DNA of 64,000 bases from Parasalinivibrio latis (GCF_036825535.1 NZ_CP098813.1:372001-436000), one strand, 5' to 3'. Shown: positions 25,651-35,702, counted from the stretch's first letter. Notes: generated by a model from the letters alone, not told the origin. Numbers and translations: made by a program.

Positions 25651-26085
25651 ATGGCAGATATTCTTCACCGCGTAGTCATTGAAACTGATGCTGACAGCCT
25701 ATACCGTGCACTGACCACCTCAGAGGGGCTTTCATCCTGGTGGACAAAATGCAAGACCGAACCCCAGGTAGGAAACAAAGCAACGTTCTACTTCGGGCAA
25801 AACTGCGACCATGTCGTTGATATGGAGATAACCGGGCTTACCCCCGGAAAGCAGGTAAAATGGAAGTGTTTAGAAGGACCATGGGCAGGTACAGAGGATT
25901 TCACCTTTGATATTGTGCCGGACGAACGTGGCGTGGCGCTGGAGTTTGCCAATCATGGTTGGCCGGAAGCCGACAAGTTCTTTATGCACTGCAATTGCAA
26001 ATGGGGACTGTTCTTTGGCAACAGCCTGAAAAACTATCTTGAAACCGGTACAGGCCAGCCCCATCCAATGGATCCTAATATTTAG
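25651..26085 (+). CDS. Second SRPBCC/AHSA1-family protein
   Basis: 144 residues from ATG 25651, chosen because AGGAG lies seven bases upstream; the earlier in-frame ATG at 25612 adjoins the operator. HRVVIETDADSLYRALTTSEGLSSWWT opens the fold and ALEFANHGWPEADKFFMHCNCKWG closes it. Several cysteines (CNCKW) are unusual for the family. It is a separate transcription unit but shares an operator-like palindrome with the ArsR gene. Confidence 0.85.
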   Translation: MADILHRVVIETDADSLYRALTTSEGLSSWWTKCKTEPQVGNKATFYFGQNCDHVVDMEITGLTPGKQVKWKCLEGPWAGTEDFTFDIVPDERGVALEFANHGWPEADKFFMHCNCKWGLFFGNSLKNYLETGTGQPHPMDPNI

Positions 26086-26089
26086 AAAT

Positions 26090-26122
26090 AACAAAGGCGG
26101 AAATCAACTTCCGCCTTTGTTT
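26090..26122. terminator. Strong terminator between convergent genes
   Basis: 13-base perfect stem AACAAAGGCGGAA/TTCCGCCTTTGTT with a six-base loop, directly after the second AHSA1 gene. T-rich on the plus strand. Confidence 0.85.
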
Positions 26123-26200
26123 CTCTCTATCTGCCAGTTGGCTTTAAAAATATCTTCTTTACCACAACATTGGTTCTAGATTTAAATAATCCCAAGATAC

Positions 26201-28798
26201 TTAGCGAACAATATCAAAGGCATCGAGTTGCAACCAATTACCAGATGATTTTCTAAACTCAATGGTGTGCTGGCCTTCAGACAATGTTCCTGACTCAAAA
26301 TAGACCTGTTGTGAATTATATGCAGACGAATTGGTATTCAGAGCACCTTGATATACGTTATCTAAATATATATCCGCAATAGCTTGGTCTGGGCCGAACG
26401 GGCCAATCATACGTATGCCTTTCCCGTAAAATGTCAGTTTTGCACTACCACCAACGTCACCGGTATACGAAACATCATCTTGATAATCACCCGCGCCTCT
26501 GTTCCCAGCAACTTGCCAACTACCAGCATATTCAATTGATGAATCGGTGTTGTTTATGCGAACAACTTTTTGACTTGAATCGATAAACTGAACCGCGTCA
26601 ATCTGCAGATATTGTCCACTCTCCTTTTCTATCCGGATAGTATGGTTTCCAGCCGACAGGCCCTTCACCTCAAAGACTGAACGCTGTGGTAAATATACGC
26701 TGCCCGAGTTACTAGATGAGAAGACACCCTGACTTACATTATCAACAAAAACCTCAAAGTCAGCATAATCCGTATAAGTCGGCATAACAATTGAAACAGC
26801 CGTTCCATCAAATGAAAACTGTGCATAATCACCGGCTGTAGATGTGTACGTCACATCATTGTTGTAATCACCCCCAGGACGATTCTCAGATGTATTCCAG
26901 CTACCGAAATATTGAATGGATGCATTGTCATCATTCAATACTGTAACGTGGTTATACACCTCAAACTTATCCAGTTGCATATACGTACCACTGCGCTTGG
27001 TCAGAGTGATTGTATGAGATGAGTTATCCAGTCCTTCTATTGCATAGACATTAACAATTGGGTTGTAGCCACTGGAATATGCAGAAAATACGCCTTTAGA
27101 CACTCCATCGAGGTACACTTCAAAATCGCCCTGCCCGCCACTTGTTGGCATAAACACCTTGATGCCAGAACCGTTGAAATTCAGGATAACCGAGTCACCA
27201 TTATTTTGCGTCCAAGACACATCATCATTGAAGTCTCCGGCATTACGGTTTGTTGCAACATTCCAACTGCCGAGTTTGGTAATTTTCGGGTCCGTATCAT
27301 TTAACTCGTCACAACTGAATCCGCACGGCGATCCTTCCTCAATACGTGTTTTAAGCCCTTGAAGAACGGCTAAAGATTCAGGAGAAACAGAGCCGTCTTC
27401 GTGCATCATCATGTTAAATGACACTGGTGAACGTCGGTCAATGTGATCCAGTACAGACGCATATGCAGAATCTACGGTGTATCTGCTTGAACCAATCACC
27501 TGATTTTCATGGTAAACACCCCATGTGTTTTCCATTGGATGCATACAGTGACCGTAAACTCCTTTGTCGCCGGTAGAAGTCAAGATTCCATTGCCACCGA
27601 TAGGTGCACCCTCAACCTTACACTCTTCCCCGAAAGACACATCTTCGAAATCAGACACATGTGCAGCAACCCATGGGTTGTATGATATCAGTCGATTAGG
27701 GTTACCTGCTTTAGCTGCTGCTCCAAGTTGTTCAAACGGAGCCGGATAGTACACTACGCCTCCATCATCAAAGAACCAGCCATCCAGAAGTTCACCGTAT
27801 CTTTCACCTACATCTCTAACAACTGACATCCAGTTATTGAAAAATGTATCGCGATTTCCAGTACCTGATGACCTATAGCTATCTGGCCAATTTTGCGCCT
27901 GCCACCATTGCGTTGAGTTATATCCTAAATGGCTATCCTGACCCGTATGGTAATAAAGGTAGAAATCAATTCCTTCGAAATCCAATGCAGTCGCAATCTC
28001 TCCAAACAAATCCCGATCAGTGGTGAGGTCGGAATGACCAACAATATTATCGACAGCTACAATCGGTGCAGACCACTTAAATTCCCACCACGTGGCAGAC
28101 CAAATCACATAGTCAGCACCAGTGCTCTTAATCATATTTACGAATGATGAAACATCAAAATCTGCGGTTTGCTGTTCCATTGATTTTTTAGGACCCGATT
28201 GCGGGTATCCCCATGGACCATACTGAAGCATGACACCATATCTGTGTTCCGTAAATTCGGTACCATCAGACTTAAATGATTGAATGCGTATATCTCGAGC
28301 CTGTTTGTCACCTGCGCCTACTAATTCAAGAGATCTAATCTCTACACCACCGTGGTTGGATAAACGCGTAAGTTTTAGTGTGTTGTTCCCTGCGGGAATA
28401 TAAAGAGAACCTACTTCTTCACGGCTCCAACCGTGAGAATTTGGTGTGAAGTCAAGACTGTCACCACCTACAACCTCAAGTTTGAAACTCTCTCCAGAGG
28501 CCGCAGTATTCAGATATTGAGTTACGACAAACTCCTCGCCTTGAGACAAACTGACATCCCACTCAAGGTATTCTCCCTGATCGAAACTGCTTAGCCACGC
28601 ATGTTTTGGATTGCCAAAATCCACCAAATGAACAGTATCCGGCCTTTTAGCCGCCGCGGCCATAAGGTAGGACACTTCATCCATTCTGTTTGAATCATCT
28701 AATGACCAAGGAACCTGCCCTGATTGAGGTATTGTTGCGGCGTGTAAGCTCGCAGAAAACAACATTGCAGCGATACTACCTTGTACGCCATATTTCAT
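26201..28798 (-). CDS. Exported GH29-like (alpha-L-fucosidase superfamily) protein with three C-terminal beta-sandwich repeats
   Basis: 865 residues. The ATG at 28798 is eight bases from AGGAG; the GTG at 28807 is too close. A signal peptide ends near SLHAA. An N-terminal beta domain (about 55-165) precedes a TIM-barrel region (about 185-490) resembling GH29: YVIWSATWWEFKWS, then FYLYYHTGQDSH and LLDGWFFDDGG, where an aspartate is the likely nucleophile. Three tandem repeats of about 115 residues (starting near 512, 631 and 756) share GSW, a DYxDDVxYT-like motif, a VxVDNVxxGV-like strand, and end with LQLDAF-like strands, probably carbohydrate-binding. It diverges from the ABC/GH95 operon, suggesting fucosylated glycans. 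Catalytic activity is inference because GH29 motifs are only partly matched. Confidence 0.72.
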   Translation of the reverse strand: MKYGVQGSIAAMLFSASLHAATIPQSGQVPWSLDDSNRMDEVSYLMAAAAKRPDTVHLVDFGNPKHAWLSSFDQGEYLEWDVSLSQGEEFVVTQYLNTAASGESFKLEVVGGDSLDFTPNSHGWSREEVGSLYIPAGNNTLKLTRLSNHGGVEIRSLELVGAGDKQARDIRIQSFKSDGTEFTEHRYGVMLQYGPWGYPQSGPKKSMEQQTADFDVSSFVNMIKSTGADYVIWSATWWEFKWSAPIVAVDNIVGHSDLTTDRDLFGEIATALDFEGIDFYLYYHTGQDSHLGYNSTQWWQAQNWPDSYRSSGTGNRDTFFNNWMSVVRDVGERYGELLDGWFFDDGGVVYYPAPFEQLGAAAKAGNPNRLISYNPWVAAHVSDFEDVSFGEECKVEGAPIGGNGILTSTGDKGVYGHCMHPMENTWGVYHENQVIGSSRYTVDSAYASVLDHIDRRSPVSFNMMMHEDGSVSPESLAVLQGLKTRIEEGSPCGFSCDELNDTDPKITKLGSWNVATNRNAGDFNDDVSWTQNNGDSVILNFNGSGIKVFMPTSGGQGDFEVYLDGVSKGVFSAYSSGYNPIVNVYAIEGLDNSSHTITLTKRSGTYMQLDKFEVYNHVTVLNDDNASIQYFGSWNTSENRPGGDYNNDVTYTSTAGDYAQFSFDGTAVSIVMPTYTDYADFEVFVDNVSQGVFSSSNSGSVYLPQRSVFEVKGLSAGNHTIRIEKESGQYLQIDAVQFIDSSQKVVRINNTDSSIEYAGSWQVAGNRGAGDYQDDVSYTGDVGGSAKLTFYGKGIRMIGPFGPDQAIADIYLDNVYQGALNTNSSAYNSQQVYFESGTLSEGQHTIEFRKSSGNWLQLDAFDIVR

Positions 28799-29191
28799 AT
28801 TATGCACTCCTGCATTATTTGTTGTAACATATCATTAACACTTGCAGGGTTAACTATAAATTGAAATCGTTTCATTTTACAAATGTTGTTTCATTCATAA
28901 AAGAATAAGGTTTCCCTCATATGTACACACAACTCTATCCAAATAATCCATGCAAGAGAAATTACTAAATATATATATTTTACATTCACTTAATAAGGTT
29001 TGGCCTATTTGAAAGAATGTATGAACTGACCAGAATCGATAACACATAACTGTTATCAAAAAAACTCACTATCTAGATATCGATCACTTTTTTGATAACG
29101 TTTTTTTTACATTAATGATGATCATATATACAATTCGATTTTGTATATGGAACGTACGCACTGTGGAAGTTAGGTATTTAAGGGAAGCCCA
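28799..29191. promoter_or_regulatory. Divergent control region of the fucosyl-glycan locus
   Basis: 393 bases with no gene, very AT-rich. It holds four symmetric elements: TGAAA-TCG-TTTCA at 28862-28874 (LacI-type look) beside the GH29-like gene; GATAAC boxes at 29038-29043, 29094-29099 and inverted at 29052-29057; a 12-base inverted pair GTTATCAAAAAA/TTTTTTGATAAC (29052-29063 and 29088-29099); and ATATACAA/TTGTATAT (29126-29133 and 29141-29148) just before the ATPase gene. They are probably operators or a leader hairpin; no regulator gene lies in the locus. Confidence 0.5.
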
Positions 29192-30256
29192 ATGCATCTA
29201 GAACTGAAGGATATTGCCAAATCTTATGGGGGAGACAACTATGCCGTTAAGGACGTCTCACTAGTTATCAACGAGGGTGAATTCGTAGTATTACTCGGCC
29301 CATCTGGATGTGGAAAGTCGACACTTTTACGCATGATTGCTGGATTGGAAACGATTACCGCCGGAGATTTGGTGATTTCAGGCAAATCTGTGGTTAATAC
29401 CCATCCCAAAGAACGCGATATTGCAATGGTCTTCCAAAACTACGCTTTGTATCCGCACATGACTGTTGCCCAAAACATCGGTTACCCCCTAAAACTGCGC
29501 AAAGAGAAGAAAGAAGAAATCAGCAAAAGAGTGTCTGACGTTGCTAATCTGCTGGAGTTGGGGCATCTACTTGAACGAAAACCAGGACAACTGTCTGGTG
29601 GTCAGCGACAACGTGTTGCGATGGGCCGGGCATTGGTTCGTAAACCCTCTGTTTTTCTCATGGATGAACCACTGTCTAATTTGGATGCAAAATTGCGAAT
29701 GCAGATGCGAGTGGAAATTTCTGAGCTACAAAAAAGCCTGGGGATCACCACATTGTATGTTACACATGACCAAATTGAAGCCATGACAATGGCCGATAAA
29801 ATCGTTGTATTGTTCAATGGAAATATCCAGCAAATAGGGAGCCCTTGGGATATTTACAGCAACCCAGAAAATTTATTCGTTGCCAGCTTTATGGGTTCTC
29901 CTCCAATGAATTTCATCGCAGGAGAAGAGTTAAATGGTGTTAGCTATTCAAATATTACCATAGGCATAAGACCTGAATCTGTAGAAATATCGGAAGATCT
30001 ATTCAATACAGATATGACCGGTATTTGCTCCTCGGTTGAAGTACTTGGCTCTGAAACTCTGGTCCACGTTTCTGTCGATATATCAAAAATAAAAGTTGAA
30101 GGGAATATAGTCATAAATGGAGGAGAAGGTGCATCAATAACCTGCAAAATGTCCGGTAACCAATATCATCTTCAGGGGAAAAAAGTCGGTTTAAGAATAC
30201 CCAAAACTTCACAGTATCTATTTGACACTGTATCTGGAAATAGATTGACAATATAA
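29192..30256 (+). CDS. Sugar ABC transporter ATPase (MalK/UgpC/MsmK type)
   Basis: 354 residues. Walker A GPSGCGKSTLL, signature LSGGQRQRV, Walker B VFLMDEPLSNLDAK and the switch histidine in YVTHDQIEAMTMAD are intact. The C-terminal TOBE-like domain (after about 235) identifies the CUT1 carbohydrate-importer class. It leads a five-gene operon ending in a GH95 fucosidase, an arrangement with a dedicated ATPase rather than a shared one. Confidence 0.94.
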   Translation: MHLELKDIAKSYGGDNYAVKDVSLVINEGEFVVLLGPSGCGKSTLLRMIAGLETITAGDLVISGKSVVNTHPKERDIAMVFQNYALYPHMTVAQNIGYPLKLRKEKKEEISKRVSDVANLLELGHLLERKPGQLSGGQRQRVAMGRALVRKPSVFLMDEPLSNLDAKLRMQMRVEISELQKSLGITTLYVTHDQIEAMTMADKIVVLFNGNIQQIGSPWDIYSNPENLFVASFMGSPPMNFIAGEELNGVSYSNITIGIRPESVEISEDLFNTDMTGICSSVEVLGSETLVHVSVDISKIKVEGNIVINGGEGASITCKMSGNQYHLQGKKVGLRIPKTSQYLFDTVSGNRLTI

Positions 30257-30283
30257 CGTACGACGCAAAGGAAGGATGAAAAG

Positions 30284-31567
30284 ATGAACAACGGAATGAA
30301 AGCATCAATATTGGCAACAGTGCTAATGAGCAATTTTGCCATTGCTAAAACAACTATTAATTTTTGGACTTGGGCACCGTCAGAATCAACACTCAATGCC
30401 GTTATTGAAAAATTCGAAGAAGAGAACCCAGATATTGATGTGAATCTTACGCTTTTGGAATCAACAGCCTATCAGGACAGATTACCACTTGCACTGGCCT
30501 CTGGTGACAGCATTGATGTTGCCGCTGTACAAACCAGCACGATGGTTAATGTTGTAAAAGATTTTCTTGAACCCTTAACTCCCCTTTATTCAAAGCATGC
30601 GAATTCAGAAATTGAAACGCAACTTAATAATTCAGCTTTATCACAGGCAAAAAGCCTTGCTGACAATGGCGTGCTTTATATTGCTCCTATGGGAATGCTA
30701 GGCTCTGTAGTGGCGTTCTATAACAAGGATCTGATGGATGAACTCGGTCTGTCTGTTCCTCAAAATCGTGAGGAACTTGCCTCTTTTGTGAAAACAATTG
30801 AGACCAAGAGACCTGATCTTTTGCCGATTTCATTTACAGGTGCAAATTGGTTCCTTGATGAAATAGCAAATACTATTTCTGAGCAAGTAAAACCAGGGCT
30901 ATTTAATTTAATCCGCTATGACGAGGGCGGTAAGTGGCAAAGTGAAGAATACAGCAAAACATTTGACACGTTGGTATCACTGTATAATGACGGTATCTTC
31001 AGCAAAGATACCCTTGACATTGACTATGCCCGAGCAGTGGAACTCTTCCAAACTCAAAAATCGGTTATGTTTCTTCAGGGAAGCTGGGAGTCCGGTATTT
31101 TATCCGCACCATTCAGGGAAGCTAATGGAATTACATTAAACAATGTAACGGCTTCCGGTTTTCCTGTAGTCGTTGAGGGCGGAAAGAAGTCACTCAGATC
31201 GTTTATAGAAGTGGGTCTTTCTGTTCCACTAAATTCAGAGAATAAGAAAGAAGCGGTTAAGTTCATTGAATTTATTACTCATGGTGCCGGAGTAGATGTA
31301 TGGAGTGAAAATCTCTTCATGGTGCCCACCAAAATCGGCTATGAGCTGCCAGAGGGTATTTTCTCCACCGAAGCAGCCCGAAAAGGCTACGAGGAAACAG
31401 CGTCTCTGCTCTCAAACCCCGGCAGCGACCGCAACAATGTATCAGATTTTTCCGCGAAAGTCGGTGATACCATCATATCATCTATCGTAAATGGAAAAGA
31501 CACTCAATCGCAGGTTGAAATGCTACAAAGCGAGTGGGAAAGCGGTAGATATTCCAACGATTTCTAA
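30284..31567 (+). CDS. Sugar ABC transporter substrate-binding protein
   Basis: 427 residues with a signal peptide ending near SNFAIA; no lipobox, so it is periplasmic. INFWTWAPSESTLNAVIEKFEEENP and ASGDSIDVAAVQTS are typical of family-1 extracellular binding proteins. AAGGAAGG precedes ATG 30284. A strong hairpin after the gene probably stabilises its mRNA. Given the adjacent GH95 gene it most likely binds a fucosylated oligosaccharide. Confidence 0.92.
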   Translation: MNNGMKASILATVLMSNFAIAKTTINFWTWAPSESTLNAVIEKFEEENPDIDVNLTLLESTAYQDRLPLALASGDSIDVAAVQTSTMVNVVKDFLEPLTPLYSKHANSEIETQLNNSALSQAKSLADNGVLYIAPMGMLGSVVAFYNKDLMDELGLSVPQNREELASFVKTIETKRPDLLPISFTGANWFLDEIANTISEQVKPGLFNLIRYDEGGKWQSEEYSKTFDTLVSLYNDGIFSKDTLDIDYARAVELFQTQKSVMFLQGSWESGILSAPFREANGITLNNVTASGFPVVVEGGKKSLRSFIEVGLSVPLNSENKKEAVKFIEFITHGAGVDVWSENLFMVPTKIGYELPEGIFSTEAARKGYEETASLLSNPGSDRNNVSDFSAKVGDTIISSIVNGKDTQSQVEMLQSEWESGRYSNDF

Positions 31568-31574
31568 TCTACCG

Positions 31575-31601
31575 TTGGAGCGGCAGTACGTGCCGCTCCA
31601 A
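31575..31601 (+). other. Intercistronic hairpin after the binding-protein gene
   Basis: Perfect 11-base stem TTGGAGCGGCA/TGCCGCTCCAA with a five-base loop, inside the operon between the binding protein and the first permease. No T-run follows. Such hairpins protect upstream mRNA and give the binding protein higher expression than the permeases. Confidence 0.6.
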
Positions 31602-31620
31602 ATTAGTCACAAATAACAAA

Positions 31621-32514
31621 ATGAGTTTTATTATGCAGGCTCAAAAACGCACCATTTGGAAACCTTCACTGAAGGAGTTTCTCATATTCTTTGGCCCACT
31701 AGCTCTATTTTACTTGGTCTACTATGTATTCAGCGCCGGATTTCTTATTAAGACCGCGTTTCAGAAAATATCTATGGCTCTGGTAAATGGGAAATGGGTT
31801 GGGTTTAAGAATTTTGAACTCCTTCTAACTGACCCGAGTTTCATAACCGCACTGGAAAACAACTTTATTTTTGCTGCTGTCAGTATTATTGCAGGTCTGA
31901 CAATTGGCTTTTTCATTGCAGTCACACTTTCTTCCGGTGTACGTGGGAAGTCACTTTATTACGGTATTTTCTTACTGCCAACATTAATGCCATTGGCATT
32001 AGTTGCCACTGTATTTCGTAATATGCTTGAGTCGAGATATGGCTCAGTAAATGAAACGCTGCGCAACATAGGTTTGGACGCACTTGCCCAAAGTTGGTTA
32101 ATTGAACCTAATCTTGCGTTTGGTGTTGTTATAGTACTATTTGTTTATCTAATTGGTTTACCGGTTCTCTATTACACTGCCAATTTAAGTAACATCAACA
32201 CATCACTGATAGAGGCCGCCGTCCTGGATGGTGCAAGTACACCAAGACTCTTTGCACAAATTTTGTTCCCTTTAATGAAGGGCACACACAAGACAATTAT
32301 CATTTCGACACTATTGATGTCGTTTAGGGCCTTTGATGTGGTGTTCTTTTCTACCGGGGGAGGGCCTGCAGGTTCAACTGAAATAACCGGCACGTACGTA
32401 TATAACTTCTCTACCTCAGGCACAAATTTGGGCTATGCATCAGCTGCCGCTCTGTTGGTTATGATTGTTTCACTAATCATTTCTGCTATTCAACTTCTGA
32501 TTAGTCGAAAGTAA
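31621..32514 (+). CDS. Sugar ABC transporter permease (MalF-like)
   Basis: 297 residues with six membrane segments and the cytoplasmic EAA loop IEAAVLDGASTPRLFAQILFPLM, which docks to the ATPase. ATG 31621 has no clear ribosome site; ATG 31633 is an alternative. Twelve bases separate it from the second permease. CUT1-type inner-membrane half-channel. Confidence 0.92.
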   Translation: MSFIMQAQKRTIWKPSLKEFLIFFGPLALFYLVYYVFSAGFLIKTAFQKISMALVNGKWVGFKNFELLLTDPSFITALENNFIFAAVSIIAGLTIGFFIAVTLSSGVRGKSLYYGIFLLPTLMPLALVATVFRNMLESRYGSVNETLRNIGLDALAQSWLIEPNLAFGVVIVLFVYLIGLPVLYYTANLSNINTSLIEAAVLDGASTPRLFAQILFPLMKGTHKTIIISTLLMSFRAFDVVFFSTGGGPAGSTEITGTYVYNFSTSGTNLGYASAAALLVMIVSLIISAIQLLISRK

Positions 32515-32526
32515 TAGGATTTCCAA

Positions 32527-33351
32527 ATGCAAAATCAAGATTTTTTATATAGAAGAAAATCGGAAAGAGCGCTGATGATTATATTCGTTACTTTCCTGGG
32601 TGTAATTTGGGCACTTCCAATTATTGCTGCAGTGAACAAAGCTCTCGTTTTTAATGGTTGGCAGAATTTTTATGATGTTATTTTCGGGGATATTGGTGGC
32701 ATTCAACTCCACTCTACCTATATAAATTCATTTATTATCGCAGCTCAACATGCGTTTTTTGTGGTTGCTGTATCAAGTTTGGCTGGCTACGGATTTGCGT
32801 ATTTTGATTTCAAGTACAAAGAACTGTTTTACTTCGTAGTGCTGATGTTTCTTGCTGTACCTGCAACATCTATTCTGGTGCCTCTCTTTTTTATTACCAA
32901 AGAGGTAGGTTTACGTGACACCTTACTGGGAGTATCACTGCCTGAAGCAGCTCTTACACTCCCATTCGGTGTGCTGCTAATGCGAAACTTTGCTGACGGA
33001 ATTCCTCGCTCATTTGTTGAAGCTGCAGTTATCGATGGAGCCAGTCATACCCAAATTTTCTGGCAAGTGTTTATGCCAATAAGTAGACCTGCTGCCATCA
33101 ACCTGGCCACTTTGTCCATGATGTGGTCAATGCAAGATTTTCTGTTTCCATCACTGTTTTTGACCGACCCAGACAAAACAACAGCAGCACAAGCAGTAAT
33201 GCGTTTTAAGGAATACCTTGGAGCAACACCGGATGACATTGGCAGATATAACGCCAGCCTTGTACTTCTTGCCGTACCCGCACTCATCATTGTTGTATTT
33301 GGTTTGAGGTTTATCACTCAAGGCCTCACTAGTGGTGGGGTAAAAGAATAA
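32527..33351 (+). CDS. Sugar ABC transporter permease (MalG-like)
   Basis: 274 residues, six membrane segments, EAA loop VEAAVIDGASHTQIFWQVFMP. Its stop TAA overlaps the ATG of the GH95 gene (TAATG), so import and glycoside cleavage are translationally coupled. Confidence 0.92.
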   Translation: MQNQDFLYRRKSERALMIIFVTFLGVIWALPIIAAVNKALVFNGWQNFYDVIFGDIGGIQLHSTYINSFIIAAQHAFFVVAVSSLAGYGFAYFDFKYKELFYFVVLMFLAVPATSILVPLFFITKEVGLRDTLLGVSLPEAALTLPFGVLLMRNFADGIPRSFVEAAVIDGASHTQIFWQVFMPISRPAAINLATLSMMWSMQDFLFPSLFLTDPDKTTAAQAVMRFKEYLGATPDDIGRYNASLVLLAVPALIIVVFGLRFITQGLTSGGVKE

Positions 33352-35702
33352 TGCTAAATCATCCGGTAATGTTAAATGGTACTGATTTTCTTTACTCCGA
33401 TATTGAAGCAGAAAACTTCAACTGCGCTTATCCAATTGGGAATGGCACACTGGGTGCAATGGTTTACGGTGCCAACAAGAATGAAAAACTCTCTTTAAAC
33501 CATGATTGTCTTTGGGCCGGTGGTACCGCACCGGAGCCGCGTAAGGGAGTTCCCGAAACCCTTACAAAAGTACGAGATTTAATTTCCGATGGTCTATATA
33601 GAGACGCCCAGAACCTCTGTGAGGAAAAAATGCTTACAGAGTTTAATCAACCGTATCTTCCAGCCGGCGATTTAACTATCGACTGGCATGATACGTTCAA
33701 TACTAACAATGGCTATCAACGAGTGTTGAGCCTGGAGGAAGGTACAGCATTCGTAGACAATCGGATTTCCCGCAGAACCTACTTTGTTTCAAAGCCTCAC
33801 AACGTTATATGTTTCAGTGTTCAAATGGCTGACGGCCATCGGGGCAACGCTACCTTTTCACTCAACTCGAAGCTTCGCCACAAGGTGAGCAACAACACTG
33901 CAAGTCTGGAGTTAGAAGGTGAAACCCCTGCTAACGTTGTTTGGAACGGTGTAGATGACAGGGCCCCTGACGGAGGCTTGGTGGAATACTCAGTCCCTGC
34001 TCCCAGAACGTTTGCAGTTGTTGCTGATTTCAGTCAACACGACGGTACGCTGCATCATGAGGATGGAAGACTCATTCTCTCTGATTTCAGCTATTGCACT
34101 GTACTGGTCGTAATTGGTGTCAGTGATTTAAACCCTTCCCCTTTGGATCACTGCCGGGACGTATTATCAAAACAACGTCAAACTACGGCTGCTGAATTGT
34201 TTACAGATCACTACTCTGATTTTTCGAGTTATTACAACCGTGTCAAATTTCAGTTGAGCGCAAATAACTCTGTTAAGCCGTTATTACCAACTGAACGGCG
34301 TATCATTGAAAGGCACAACAAAGGCTTCGATCTTGACCTTGACACGCTCCTTTTCAATATTGGTCGCTACTTACTTATCAGCAGTAGTAGGGCAGGAAGC
34401 CAGCCAGCAAATCTTCAGGGCATTTGGAATGAATCAGTAGCCCCCCCCTGGTGGTCGAATTACACCATTAACATCAACACCCAGATGAATTATTGGCCGG
34501 CGGAAGTCTGCAACCTATCTGAACTCCATGAACCGATGTTTCGGTTAATCAAAGAGCTCAGCATCGCAGGGAAGGAGACTGCCAGGAAAATGTACGGTAC
34601 GCGCGGCTGGGTATCTCACCACCAAACAGATTATCGCCGCCAAACCACTCCGGTAGGCTTTTTAGACAACAAAATTATTGAAAACTGTTCTCAGTGGGCA
34701 ATCTGGCCAATGAGTGGTCCGTGGCTTTGCCAACATCTGATCGAACACTACCGCTTTACAGGTGACATTGGCTTCCTTCGGGATTTTGCCTGGCCAATAA
34801 TGAAAGGCGCAGCTGAATTCCTGCTCGATTGGTTAATAGAAGATAATTCGGGTCAGCTCACCACGGCGCCATCTACCTCACCCGAAAACACCTACAGGAA
34901 CAGAGACGGTGAGATCAACGCGATTTGCTCTGGCAGTGAAATGGATCTTGCGATAATTCGGGAACATTTTTCATCGATGCTTGAGGCCGCAGAGGCGCTG
35001 GGCTGGCTAACTGACCCAGTCATAGAGGAAATTCGTGCTGCCATCCCGTTAATTCCTTCTACAAGAATTAACAAAGAGGGCAGAATCATGGAATGGAACG
35101 AAGATTGGGATGAAGGAGAACATCCTCACCGTCATATATCCCATCTGTTTGGCTTGTTTCCAGGTACCCAAGTTTCAGATTCACATTCCCCAGGCCTCGC
35201 TCTTGCTGCAAGAAAAGCATTAGACTTCAGAGGAACAGGAGGTACCGGATGGTCATTGGTTTGGAAAGCAATATGTTGGGCCCGGCTAAAAGAAGGGAAC
35301 CATACCTATCTGCATATAAACAACTTATTTGCTCCTATAAGCCCCCAGGTTTTTGAAATGGCCAATGACGGAGGGGGGATTTACCCAAATATGTTGTTAG
35401 CCTGCCCACCATTAATGCTGGAAGCTAACTTTGGGTACTCCGCACTTGTTATCGAAATGCTGGTTCAAAGCCATGACGGTTTTATCGATCTTTTACCCAG
35501 CATTCCAGACGGATGGGCAAGCGGTTCAATAAGTGGCGTCAGATTACGAAGTCAAATTGAAATATCAATGGAATGGGAAAATGGCCAAGTACATATGCTG
35601 ACATTGGTTTCTCAAATCAACCAAACTGCCCAATGTAATATTAATGGCCAAATGGTCGATATCCCCCTAAGTACTAATACACCTGTGACACATTATTTCT
35701 AA
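33351..35702 (+). CDS. GH95 alpha-L-fucosidase family protein, cytoplasmic
   Basis: 783 residues, usual GH95 length and no signal peptide. The N-terminal beta domain opens with YPIGNGTLGAMVYG and LNHDCLWAGG. In the barrel, NINTQMNYWPAE carries the two asparagines (Asn374, Asn376) that assist the base in characterised GH95 enzymes, and TSPEN carries the acid Glu512. The usual aspartate base occurs in an IDGNFG-like motif; here the motif reads LEANFG, giving Glu691. This may alter activity or specificity (for example toward L-galactose) and deserves testing. The gene is coupled to the importer, so the substrate is an imported fucosyl-oligosaccharide. Confidence 0.87.
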   Translation: MLNHPVMLNGTDFLYSDIEAENFNCAYPIGNGTLGAMVYGANKNEKLSLNHDCLWAGGTAPEPRKGVPETLTKVRDLISDGLYRDAQNLCEEKMLTEFNQPYLPAGDLTIDWHDTFNTNNGYQRVLSLEEGTAFVDNRISRRTYFVSKPHNVICFSVQMADGHRGNATFSLNSKLRHKVSNNTASLELEGETPANVVWNGVDDRAPDGGLVEYSVPAPRTFAVVADFSQHDGTLHHEDGRLILSDFSYCTVLVVIGVSDLNPSPLDHCRDVLSKQRQTTAAELFTDHYSDFSSYYNRVKFQLSANNSVKPLLPTERRIIERHNKGFDLDLDTLLFNIGRYLLISSSRAGSQPANLQGIWNESVAPPWWSNYTININTQMNYWPAEVCNLSELHEPMFRLIKELSIAGKETARKMYGTRGWVSHHQTDYRRQTTPVGFLDNKIIENCSQWAIWPMSGPWLCQHLIEHYRFTGDIGFLRDFAWPIMKGAAEFLLDWLIEDNSGQLTTAPSTSPENTYRNRDGEINAICSGSEMDLAIIREHFSSMLEAAEALGWLTDPVIEEIRAAIPLIPSTRINKEGRIMEWNEDWDEGEHPHRHISHLFGLFPGTQVSDSHSPGLALAARKALDFRGTGGTGWSLVWKAICWARLKEGNHTYLHINNLFAPISPQVFEMANDGGGIYPNMLLACPPLMLEANFGYSALVIEMLVQSHDGFIDLLPSIPDGWASGSISGVRLRSQIEISMEWENGQVHMLTLVSQINQTAQCNINGQMVDIPLSTNTPVTHYF

